A stretch of DNA of 64,000 nt from Stieleria varia (lineage in GTDB: Bacteria > Planctomycetota > Planctomycetia > Pirellulales > Pirellulaceae). This document shows, in pieces, positions 16,901 to 24,376 of the stretch. The stretch's first letter is position 1, and each line of letters opens with the position of its first letter. The notes beneath the pieces were generated by a model. The model was given only the letters and a program-made list of their open reading frames with translations, made no database searches and was not told where the DNA came from. Where the stretch lies: the NCBI RefSeq assembly GCF_038443385.1, contig NZ_CP151726.1:7626001-7690000 (forward strand). The letters are read 5' to 3'. Both the position numbers and the translations under genes were made by a program.

Positions 16901-19158
16901 CGATTTCGCTTCTCGACCAGTTGAATCTTACGCGACTCAAACGCCGCGTAGACTTCTTCTCGCCGCGTGGCGAGTTGGACGACAAAGTCATCGAATTCTG
17001 CGAAACGGCCCTCAAGTTCCTCCAACTGGACCATCACCTTGGTAAGGTACTCGTCGCATTTTTCGGGCGAGTCACAGACATCCAAATAACCGGACGTCGT
17101 CTGCTCCAACAGTTTCAATTGCGATGCAAACTCGGCGCGTCCCTCGGTACCGACGAGTTCCGTCGTGCGTGCTTTCAGGGCACTGCGAACGCGGTTGAGC
17201 GATGCAAACACGTCACCGATGGAATCGATGATCTCAGTGCGTTTGGTGGTGTCCTCGATGCGCAGATTGCTCACCGTTTCGGTCAGCAGCTCCAACTGCG
17301 ATCCCGCGGCGTCGATTTCTTCCCCGAGTTTCTTGGATTCGGCGACCGTTGAGATCGCGGGCACTTGCTCGCTCGCCTTGGCGACTCGCTGAACATAGGG
17401 GTCCAACGCACCGGGTGTGAGCAGGAAATCGACACAACGGCGAGACAAACGCTCGCTTCGTTCGGCCGTGGTCTGTTCCAGATGCTCAACCACGGCTTCG
17501 TCAACATAACGCAGCTCTTTCAATCCAATCGCGTGACCGCGTTCCTGTCGCAGCTTTGCCAACGATGCCACAAAGTCGTCGATCGACTCGAAACGACTGC
17601 GCTCGATATGTTTGATCAGCGCTTCGATCGACGACTGGACTTCCTTGGTCTTTGCCTGAGTATCACGCCGAACACGGCTGACCTTTTCGAATTCCTCGAC
17701 GGCGGCATTTGCGGCGTCACGGATTTTCTGCAACGGCTCGGAGAGTTTTTCGGTTTCGTCCTTGTCGATCCAAAAGTAGCTGTCCAGGACATCGGCCGAT
17801 TTCTTGCCCAGGTCCAAGTAGAGACCGTCGTAACTGTCATCCTTGTCGATCAGTTGCAGGATTTCACTGCATTCGGCCATCCCTCGCACGATTTCTTTGT
17901 TGCCGATTTTGAACAGCAAAGAATCGGTTTGGTTCTCGGGCGTGTAGTTGGCACCCGTGAACGGCGTCTGCCAAATTTGGATCGCGTGATGCTTTTGCGG
18001 TTCCTCTTGGCTGCGAAAGCAAACCATTTCACCGCGTTCAAAGAATGTTTGGCCGTGACAGATCAGTGGGGTCTCGACCGTTTGCCGGATCAAGTTGTAC
18101 CGTAGTTGCACATAGGTGCCCGATTCGGGAGCGTAGAACAGGTACAAATAGTCCTCGCCATTGGATGCGGCGATCGTGCGTTGGTAACGCATGTCGGACA
18201 GACCGGTATCAAATCGTTTGGATTCACCGGTTTGTAAGTAATAGCCGCCGGGGAAAATCAATCCTTGATCGCTGGGCAGCATCACGCAAGCGTGTTGGAT
18301 CTCGTCAATCCGGCTGACTTTTTGAATCTTGCTGTTGTAGACCAGAAAGCGAGTCGCACTTTCCTGATACGGTTTGATCTTGAGCAAGACGAGATTGCCA
18401 AGGACCGCATAGTGGATCTCCGCATCGTCGAGAGTTTGGTCGGCATGGTCGACCGGCTCGGCGTAGATTCCTTCGCCGCTGCCGGTGTTGTTCTCAACCT
18501 TGACGGTCAGGTCGCCACCGACCGTTTCGACGAAAACGATGTCTTCGATCGAGATGTGTGGGTGCTCGCCGTAGCGATGTTGATCACGGGTGGTGCGGGT
18601 CCAGCGAAACTCGTGCTGCTCGGGCTCTCGAATTTCGTGCTCGCTGCGGTTATCGATGTACTCGATGCTTGTCGGTGTGACACGCCACTTGAACGACTTG
18701 ATGTCGCGTTGGGTCTTTCCGACTTGGAAAACCATGTGCAACATGGGCCCGACGCGAAAGAATCGAGAAAACTTGGTGTCTTTGTAGAACCGATACAGTT
18801 CGTGGAAATCGTTTTTGAAACCCGCTGCACCGATCAGATCCAGCGAATCTTCGTGAAAATGATTATCTGCGAATCGGTATACGGAAAACACATCAGCGAG
18901 TTCGATTTCTGTTTTGAGACCGAACTGCACGTTGTATCCGAACAGAAACTTGTCACCGACGGATACCAAGTCACGCGGGATGCAATTGTGCTCCGTGGTG
19001 ACTCTCTCGGTGGAGAGCAGTTTCGTCTCAATGTTGCCGAAGACATCGGCGCGAGCGGTGTTCAGCTTGGCAAGCCGACCACGTAGGTCCTTCGCGGCGT
19101 CGCGTAGTCGATTGCGGAGGACCTCGTAGGTCCCAGCGGCGAGTTGGGAGTCGGTCAC
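13909..19158 (-). CDS. Giant DUF3686/AAA ATPase ('ATPase involved in DNA repair' family)
   Basis: 1749 residues; GTG start at 19158 with GGGGAG eight bases upstream. Residues 1 to about 440 resemble the DUF3686 beta-rich N-terminal region (KFLFGYNVQFGLKTEIELAD). Residues about 480-850 are heptad-rich coiled coil. A C-terminal AAA module has Walker A SPPGYGKTT (about 1270-1278), Walker B VMLYLDDIQ (about 1330) and a sensor region VAVVMAGNPYTE. More helix follows to the end. The family is annotated as DNA-repair ATPase, but direct evidence is thin as far as I know. Its place after a flotillin and a YqiJ-like gene on the same strand (145 nt from the flotillin stop) suggests a membrane-tethered remodelling machine. 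Among the longest proteins in the window. Confidence 0.85.
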   Translation of the reverse strand: MTDSQLAAGTYEVLRNRLRDAAKDLRGRLAKLNTARADVFGNIETKLLSTERVTTEHNCIPRDLVSVGDKFLFGYNVQFGLKTEIELADVFSVYRFADNHFHEDSLDLIGAAGFKNDFHELYRFYKDTKFSRFFRVGPMLHMVFQVGKTQRDIKSFKWRVTPTSIEYIDNRSEHEIREPEQHEFRWTRTTRDQHRYGEHPHISIEDIVFVETVGGDLTVKVENNTGSGEGIYAEPVDHADQTLDDAEIHYAVLGNLVLLKIKPYQESATRFLVYNSKIQKVSRIDEIQHACVMLPSDQGLIFPGGYYLQTGESKRFDTGLSDMRYQRTIAASNGEDYLYLFYAPESGTYVQLRYNLIRQTVETPLICHGQTFFERGEMVCFRSQEEPQKHHAIQIWQTPFTGANYTPENQTDSLLFKIGNKEIVRGMAECSEILQLIDKDDSYDGLYLDLGKKSADVLDSYFWIDKDETEKLSEPLQKIRDAANAAVEEFEKVSRVRRDTQAKTKEVQSSIEALIKHIERSRFESIDDFVASLAKLRQERGHAIGLKELRYVDEAVVEHLEQTTAERSERLSRRCVDFLLTPGALDPYVQRVAKASEQVPAISTVAESKKLGEEIDAAGSQLELLTETVSNLRIEDTTKRTEIIDSIGDVFASLNRVRSALKARTTELVGTEGRAEFASQLKLLEQTTSGYLDVCDSPEKCDEYLTKVMVQLEELEGRFAEFDDFVVQLATRREEVYAAFESRKIQLVEKRNRRAESLSSAADRILKGIDNRVRGMDTIDDIAAYFAGDLMVEKVRDIVTQLQDLDDAVRVEDLQSRLKTIREDSIRQLKDRQELFEDGGDIIRLGEQRFAVNTQPLDLTTVLRNDAMCLHLTGTQYFQPLVDDALAASRDLWNQELISENAQVYRGEYLAVDLFESAHAAGETLDASKINPAWVQAKIGGRFDEGYAKGVHDFDAAAILKALVTIDDSIGLLRHAPSVRTAALLWFHKILDAKTRKEMTDWIGGFAKLAKAYPNAKPAVEFRQRLEELATADGAIWQPLFQANVTAARVSRYLFDQLIHPGRKNVVSGRADGLYHQFIEAVPQADLDKLLGAAIKSNQADPVRLFVLCRNWADAFLESHSKTDEVDPAIYYIDELSWLIASGGDSNSNVAKVNIATTLQEMAGSHSRIHGGKMQLHYHELLGRVRHYRNDVVPRFKQLHQTKSRLVDAARADMRLEEFKPRVLTSFVRNRLLDEVYLPLIGDNLAKQMGAAGENKRTDRMGLLLLISPPGYGKTTLMEYVANRLGIVFMKINGPAIGHQVTSLDPAEAPNAAAREEVERLNLALEMGDNVMLYLDDIQHTNPEFLQKFISLCDATRKIEGVSNGKTRTYDLRGRRVAVVMAGNPYTESGERFQIPDMLSNRADVYNLGEIIGDSADAFEISYLENCLTSNPVLAPLSSAAPEDARAVIMAAQRDSLEGIELKSNLSMDQVRDMYEVMRKLLRVRDVVLRVNRAYIRSAAQADAYRTEPPFKLQGSYRNMNRIAEKVAGVMNDAELQSLIVGSYEQDAQTLTTDNEANVLKFKELMGILTTEEKERWDAIKYAFVESVRMSGMDSEDQAGQLMRQLASMRDGLESIRQVISRAIAAQSDGAEERMDTRIDSIRQSLTASADQLAGTLKQTGEQLKRISEYQATAAPPDQKVYVQHKVPRVLADLIKGQFHLMQEWLRPILSESLDNGRDLSRLKAQLDELAANYREIEDTFDSASGEQP

Positions 19159-19302
19159 GAGCGGGCTCCCCTGTGGAGTGTGTTATGGAGTGATGATGTG
19201 ACGGCGTCTCGTCGGGAATGGTGCATCGCGGAGATCATGTCGACCTCCGCGATGCGGGCGTGTCCAAAATCAGATTTGGACCAATCAGAGACTGACAATG
19301 GA

Positions 19303-21432
19303 CTAAGCCTTTTTGCCGTTGGGCTTTGCGACGCTTGCTGTCAGCAATCGACCGGCCTTTTGATCAGCCACATTGGCCTGTCCAGCCATGCCGAGCAGGC
19401 TGGTGAGTTGGCCTCGGACATCCTCTGTATTTGCCATTCCCAACATTTTGGCGATCAGGGCCGCGATGGAAAGGTCTTTGACGCCATCAGTGTCGAGGTT
19501 GAACTGTCCCATCATCTTGGTCAACTGATCTCGGAAATACTCCGCATTTCCGTCAAAGAACGTGTCTTTGATGTCCGTAGCCACTCTGCTGTTGTAAACA
19601 AATCGGTCGATGGCTTTGCCGCCTTTGACCGCCGAAGTGATCTGTTCGAAGAACTCTCCGTCGCCACCGACGATGTCGATGCGAGCCGCCTTGAGTGCTT
19701 CGCCGACAACACCGGCTTGGCTTTCGGCGATGCCGCGTTGGGCATCGATCGCTGCGATCTCGACATCTTTTTCTTTGGCCAGCTTCAGCTTGAACTCCTC
19801 GTGATCCTTTCCGACGGTATCCAGAATCTTCATCGCTTCGGCCTTCTCGGTGATACCGATCGCTTCGCTGCGGTACTTCTCCAAGTCGACGTTGGCTTCT
19901 GCCAAACCTTGCTTTTCGATAGCGGCTGCCTTGGCTTCGATCCCCTTGGCTTCGGCAACGGCTTTCTTTTCCAGCACGCTGGCTTCGGCCGCCCCTTCCT
20001 TTTCCAGGCTGGTTGCTTTGGCCTCTTGGACTTTTGCTTCTGCCAATCCGATGGCGGCGGCTTGTGCCGACTCGGCTTCGGCCAACATTTTGGCGGCGGC
20101 GGTTTCGTTCTCGGCCGCATCGCGTTTCGCTTCGGCTTCGATGCGAATCTTTTCAGCAAACAGTTCGCTGGATTCCTTTTCGGCCTGGGCCAACTTGGTT
20201 TGACGAATCAATTCTTCTTCGGCTCGCATTTCTGCGGCGGTCACTTGGACCTTCTTGGCCCGCTCGGCCTTGGCGATCTCTTCGGTGTCCTTGATTCGCT
20301 CTTGTTCTTCCACGACGGCACGCTCGACGGCGACCCGTTCGCGGATGACTTCTTGAATGTTTCGTTTTTCGACTTCGATCGCCTTTTCTTTCTCGATCTC
20401 GGCGACGCCGACCAAACGCATCCGCTCGGTGGCTTCCAAGTCACGGTCACGGTTGACGCGTTCCAGCTCGACGGCGTCCGTCTTCTCCTTGTTGCGTTGG
20501 GCGACCAAGACTTGGCGATCTTTGTTTTCGGTTGCGATCCCGAGTTCTTCTTCGGTGGTGATGCGGGCACGCTCGGATTCCAGACGCTGCTCCTGCTGGA
20601 CCTTTGCCGCGGAGGCTTGTTCGCGGGCCGTGATTTCGGCAATCTCGCGTTTTTGTTTCTCGACCGCTTCGACGCGTTGGCGTTCCAGAGCCAAAATGGT
20701 TTCTTCCGCTTCGACGTCCTGCTTCTTCAGCGTCTTTTCTTTGTCGCGGGTGAACTGGTTTTCCTTGACCTTTTCCTGCGAAGTCAGCTCGGTGATCTTC
20801 TTGATGCCTTCGGCGTCCAGAATGTTGCTGGGCGAAAGCATTTCCAGGGGAGTCTGCTCCAGATAGTCGATCGCAGCGTCGTCGAGGTGGTATCCGTTGA
20901 GGTCAAGTCCGATGACCTTGAGGATTTCCGATTTGAACTTGTCGCGTTGGTCGTACAGCTCGATGAAGTCGAATTGTTTGCCGACTGTTTTCAACGCTTC
21001 GGAGAATTTAGCGTCGAACAACTCGCGGAGTGTTTCCAACTCCGAGCAACGCTTGGCACCGATCGACTGTGCGACTTCCTTCATTTGTTCCGCGCTGCTA
21101 TCGACGCGGATGAAGAATGCGACTTTGATGTCGGCACGAATGTTGTCTTTGCAGATCAATCCTTCGCTACCCTGACGACTGATCTCAAAACTTTTGAGAG
21201 TCAAGTCCATGAATTCATAGCGGTGGAAGACCGGGACGATCAAGCGACCGCCAGCCGTGGTGACATCCAACCCGCCCATCCCTGTCTTGACGATGGCTTT
21301 GTCAGGGCCAACCACCATGTAACAGTTCTTGATCATCGCGAAAATCACGAATGCGATCACAAGAACGATGGCTAACCCGATGGTCCAGCCATTGATGAGG
21401 CCCTCACCGAGCAATAAAAAGGCAAACGTCAC
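19303..21432 (-). CDS. Flotillin-like SPFH protein (YqiK type)
   Basis: 709 residues. GTG start at 21432 overlaps the stop of the upstream YqiJ-like gene as GTGA, so translation is coupled. One membrane helix (WTIGLAIVLVIAFVIFAMI), an SPFH domain (residues about 35-200, with YHLDDAAIDYLEQTP near its end) and a very long Ala/Glu/Lys coiled coil (about 210-560) typical of flotillins. The C-terminal 130 residues (DIVGGDGEFFEQITSAVKGG...) are typical of the long bacterial form. The family organises membrane microdomains; the E. coli pair YqiJ-YqiK is the closest recognised arrangement. The complementary strand carries a 743-codon frame that is a shadow of the repetitive coiled coil. Confidence 0.9.
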   Translation of the reverse strand: MTFAFLLLGEGLINGWTIGLAIVLVIAFVIFAMIKNCYMVVGPDKAIVKTGMGGLDVTTAGGRLIVPVFHRYEFMDLTLKSFEISRQGSEGLICKDNIRADIKVAFFIRVDSSAEQMKEVAQSIGAKRCSELETLRELFDAKFSEALKTVGKQFDFIELYDQRDKFKSEILKVIGLDLNGYHLDDAAIDYLEQTPLEMLSPSNILDAEGIKKITELTSQEKVKENQFTRDKEKTLKKQDVEAEETILALERQRVEAVEKQKREIAEITAREQASAAKVQQEQRLESERARITTEEELGIATENKDRQVLVAQRNKEKTDAVELERVNRDRDLEATERMRLVGVAEIEKEKAIEVEKRNIQEVIRERVAVERAVVEEQERIKDTEEIAKAERAKKVQVTAAEMRAEEELIRQTKLAQAEKESSELFAEKIRIEAEAKRDAAENETAAAKMLAEAESAQAAAIGLAEAKVQEAKATSLEKEGAAEASVLEKKAVAEAKGIEAKAAAIEKQGLAEANVDLEKYRSEAIGITEKAEAMKILDTVGKDHEEFKLKLAKEKDVEIAAIDAQRGIAESQAGVVGEALKAARIDIVGGDGEFFEQITSAVKGGKAIDRFVYNSRVATDIKDTFFDGNAEYFRDQLTKMMGQFNLDTDGVKDLSIAALIAKMLGMANTEDVRGQLTSLLGMAGQANVADQKAGRLLTASVAKPNGKKA

Positions 21433-22190
21433 GATTGTTTCTCCGGTTGAATGTTTGAGACGGTGTAGACCCGTTTCAGAGGGTCAAAGTCAATGATCCG
21501 CACTTCCGTTCCTTTGGTGACGGTCGGTCCGTCTGTGCGGACGTTCAGCAGCAGCGGTGAAGCGTTCGTCCGAAACTTAGCTTGCCCAAAGGTAGGGGTT
21601 GCTTCGTAAGACCAAATTTCACAGGTTGCTCCCAATAACCTGTCTTTGTCGTAACCAGGCTCTGGCGCGAACTTGCCAACGACCGGCTGCGTGACCGCTT
21701 TAGTCACGATGATCGCTAAAACCCAATTTCGGATCGCCAGCAGGATGGATGGCACCCAGGTCGGGGAATATCGATGGACATCAAAGTTGTGCCAAAAGGC
21801 GTATGAGATGATCCAAAAGGCCAGTGTGAAGACACCCGCCCAGATGATGAGGGGGACTCGTCCGAAGTTCGTCAGTCGGATCGAAGTTGCACCGATCCCA
21901 CTGAGAAAGTCCAGTCCGCTGGGGTGCGAAATGTCCACGTCACCTCCGCCGACGCCTACGTCCGGGACATCCAGGTCGGGAACGTCAAATTCGGGCACGT
22001 CGATTTCAGGGACATCTAGACCGGGCGCATCCAGGTCAATGTCAGGTCCGTCAAGTCCAAGATCGATGAACCCCAACGCGGCAATCATGGCGTAGATGAC
22101 CATCATGCAGACAAGCAGGGACGCGGGCCAAAGCGGCCCGACAAACATCAGCTCATTGAACTCATTGATTAGATTTTCCACGACCGCCAA
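21429..22190 (-). CDS. YqiJ-like membrane protein with OB-fold and acidic pentad repeats
   Basis: About 253 residues from a TTG at 22190 (a GTG three codons on is possible). A first membrane helix (PASLLVCMMVIYAMIAALGF) is followed by about six five-residue units of the form xDVPE/xDVPD (residues about 50-80), two or three further membrane helices, and a soluble C-terminal OB-fold-like domain (residues 165-253, YDKDRLLGATCEIWSY... GTEVRIIDFDP), as in NfeD/YqiJ proteins. NfeD-type OB-folds are regular partners of flotillins. Four-base overlap with the flotillin start supports joint expression. The acidic pentad stretch is not something I know from E. coli YqiJ; it may bind cations or act as a spacer. 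Confidence 0.8.
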   Translation of the reverse strand: MAVVENLINEFNELMFVGPLWPASLLVCMMVIYAMIAALGFIDLGLDGPDIDLDAPGLDVPEIDVPEFDVPDLDVPDVGVGGGDVDISHPSGLDFLSGIGATSIRLTNFGRVPLIIWAGVFTLAFWIISYAFWHNFDVHRYSPTWVPSILLAIRNWVLAIIVTKAVTQPVVGKFAPEPGYDKDRLLGATCEIWSYEATPTFGQAKFRTNASPLLLNVRTDGPTVTKGTEVRIIDFDPLKRVYTVSNIQPEKQS

Positions 22191-22276
22191 TGCCTCATCC
22201 TGTTACGACTGGTTGTTTCAGCCCGTCATCGTAGGGCATCAACCGGGCGCATTTGGGGCGCGAGCGGGCCAAAGAT

Positions 22277-23518
22277 TCAGGAAATTCGCGTTTCGCCCAG
22301 CCACTCGGCGTCGGGAGAGCCCTTCTCAGTGATCGGATCTGCATGGAATCCGACTTCAGCAGCATCGGGGCTCATGCGAGCCAATTGGCTACGCACCCGC
22401 GCCGAATCCAGATCCAGCATGCCGACCAGGATTCCCCGCAGGTCGGCGACCGCAAACTGCCGGCGTCCTCGTCCGGCCGACATGAGCACGTCACTGAGTT
22501 TCTCATCGCAATTCAATACCGGATTGCCGGAGTCGGAGAGTTGCGACGCTAGCTGCCCTGCAAGTTGTCCCGCCGTCGTCTCCGGTCGCACGCCCGACTC
22601 CAGGGCCTTGACCAACTCAGGCAGCGGCAGGATCGAAATGGCAAAGCCGTCCAATCCGACCACTGGCATTGCCGTTCCCGTCTCGTAAGACCATCGCTGT
22701 ATCAACTCCCAAATCGGTGTGTCCATCGAAACCGAGGACGGATTGTGGATCATCACGTCGCGAACCGTCAAGCCGCGAACCGACTCCATGACATCCACCT
22801 GCCGGGCTTCGGAAAGCCCCGCATAGACAACGAACGCGGCGATCAACATGCCCACGACGTGACCGAAATAGAAAGCGGTCGACGCCATGACCACGGCGCA
22901 GATCACACCGACCGTCGCCGCGATCCGAGTGGCCTTGCGATAATCGAGCTTCATCGCCAAGAGACTGCGCAGCACACGTCCGCCATCCATCGGGAACGCC
23001 GGGATCATGTTGAAGATCACCAACGCGATGTTCACCCCGGCCAACATCACGAGCATGCCGATCAAGGACGGCTCGTCCAGCAGCGTTTCGAGATGTGTTT
23101 CCGTTGCTTGGTCCACATCCGCCATCGTGAACATGGACATCGCGACCGGATGCACGATGGCGATGATGGTGATCAAGACGGTTGCGATGACGACGTTCAC
23201 GGCCGGCCCCGCGACGGCAACCAGCAATTCTTGCCACGCGATCCGCGGCATGTTTCGTAGTCGCGCAACGCCTCCGATGGGCAGCAAGGTGATGTCAAGC
23301 GTCGGAATCCCGAAACGACGGGCCGTCAACGCGTGTCCGTATTCGTGGAGCGTCACACAGAGAAAAACGAGCAGCAAAAAGGCGACGTGAAACGCCATCT
23401 TTGCCAAGCCGCCCTCCGAAACCGAAAACGCGGCGTACGCCACCAGCAGGGCAAACGTCCAGTGGACGTAGACTCCGATGCCAAAGAATGTTCCAAGTTT
23501 CAGGCGTTGATCAAGCAC
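22277..23518 (-). CDS. Site-2 protease family (M50) membrane metalloprotease
   Basis: 413 residues, GTG start at 23518. The N-terminus GTFFGIGVYVHWTFALLVAY is typical of M50B rhomboid-independent site-2 proteases. Zinc motif HEYGH at residues 58-62 and the second motif NMIPAFPMDGGRVLR (Asp ligand) near residue 195 are intact, so it should be active. Six membrane segments precede a C-terminal region (from about 260) resembling degenerate CBS domains (LTVRDVMIHNPSSVSMDTPI). Such proteases cut membrane-anchored regulators. It ends 87 nt before the YqiJ-like gene start on the same strand and may be co-transcribed with that cluster. Confidence 0.9.
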   Translation of the reverse strand: MLDQRLKLGTFFGIGVYVHWTFALLVAYAAFSVSEGGLAKMAFHVAFLLLVFLCVTLHEYGHALTARRFGIPTLDITLLPIGGVARLRNMPRIAWQELLVAVAGPAVNVVIATVLITIIAIVHPVAMSMFTMADVDQATETHLETLLDEPSLIGMLVMLAGVNIALVIFNMIPAFPMDGGRVLRSLLAMKLDYRKATRIAATVGVICAVVMASTAFYFGHVVGMLIAAFVVYAGLSEARQVDVMESVRGLTVRDVMIHNPSSVSMDTPIWELIQRWSYETGTAMPVVGLDGFAISILPLPELVKALESGVRPETTAGQLAGQLASQLSDSGNPVLNCDEKLSDVLMSAGRGRRQFAVADLRGILVGMLDLDSARVRSQLARMSPDAAEVGFHADPITEKGSPDAEWLGETRIS

Positions 23519-23783
23519 ACGTGGTCCGTTGCAGGCGTAATGGTCAGTGGAGTGGGTAAAATCGCTAGTGCGTGCGTTCTGAAGTTTACTTTCATCTACG
23601 CTCCCGCACCGCAGTGAGTTTTGTCACAATGGCAACCGGCCCGCGACAACCCTACCTCCGACACGATAGCGCCGAAACGATAGCGCCGAAACGAAAGTAG
23701 CTGACCAATCCTATCAGCCTGTCGATACCCGGGCAGACCCTTTTGCATTTCTTTTACCCTCACATCCTGGATTGAACACGATA

Positions 23784-24230
23784 ATGTTGCGACACAAATT
23801 GATTCACCCCCAGATTTCTTCGATTTTGGCCGCAGCAGGACACCACAGCAGCGTTTTGATCGCGGACGGCAATTACCCCGCTGCCAGCAAGCGGGGGCCC
23901 CGGGCGGAACTGATCAGTTTGAACCTGATGCCAGGAGTCCCCACGTGCAATCAAGTGCTTGAGGCTGTTCTGTCCGCAGTGCCGATTGAAGCCATCCAGA
24001 CGATGAAAACCGAAGACAGCGGGCCTTACGCGTTGGACGGCGACCCGCCGGTCTGGGACGACTACCGAAAAACGATCCAGGACGAAGGACTCTCGTTGGA
24101 ACTGGAACCGATCGACAAGTGGGATTTCTACAAAGCCGTTACGACCGAAGACCACGTGTTGACCATTCAAACCGCTGACCAACAGCGATACGCCAACATC
24201 CTGCTGACGGTGGGTGTGCGAATGGACTGA
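23784..24230 (+). CDS. RbsD/FucU-family sugar mutarotase
   Basis: About 148 residues from the ATG at 23784 (a TTG four codons earlier is less likely). The N-terminus LIHPQISSILAAAGHHSSVLIADGNYP contains the catalytic His and the ADGNYP motif of RbsD/FucU proteins, and the end YANILLTVGVRMD is also typical. Members interconvert sugar anomers (ribose pyranase, fucose mutarotase). No sugar transporter or kinase is adjacent, so the sugar is unknown. Flanked by opposite-strand genes on both sides. Confidence 0.88.
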   Translation: MLRHKLIHPQISSILAAAGHHSSVLIADGNYPAASKRGPRAELISLNLMPGVPTCNQVLEAVLSAVPIEAIQTMKTEDSGPYALDGDPPVWDDYRKTIQDEGLSLELEPIDKWDFYKAVTTEDHVLTIQTADQQRYANILLTVGVRMD

Positions 24231-24299
24231 CTCGGCAGCCCGGCAGTTCGAAACGGCTTGAGAGGACTGTTGCGAAATCAGTCTCCGCAAATCAGCCGC

Positions 24300-24319
24300 C
24301 ACGCGATAGCGTCCAGTTC
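24300..24319 (+). repeat. Single arm of the CACGCGATAGCG hairpin repeat
   Basis: Nineteen of twenty bases match the arm at 5156-5175, in the convergent spacer between the RbsD/FucU gene and the kinase gene. The opposite arm is missing. Confidence 0.75.
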
Positions 24320-24376
24320 TCACACCTATACTCACAAGCCGGTCGCTCCCTCGCTACGGCTGATGACGAATCCAGG

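Noticed and set aside
19144..21375. 743-codon plus-strand ORF opposite the flotillin gene
   Set aside because: It mirrors the biased codon use of the Ala/Glu/Lys coiled coil; its translation is low-complexity Phe/Leu/Asp/Gly without any family feature, while the minus strand encodes a clear flotillin.
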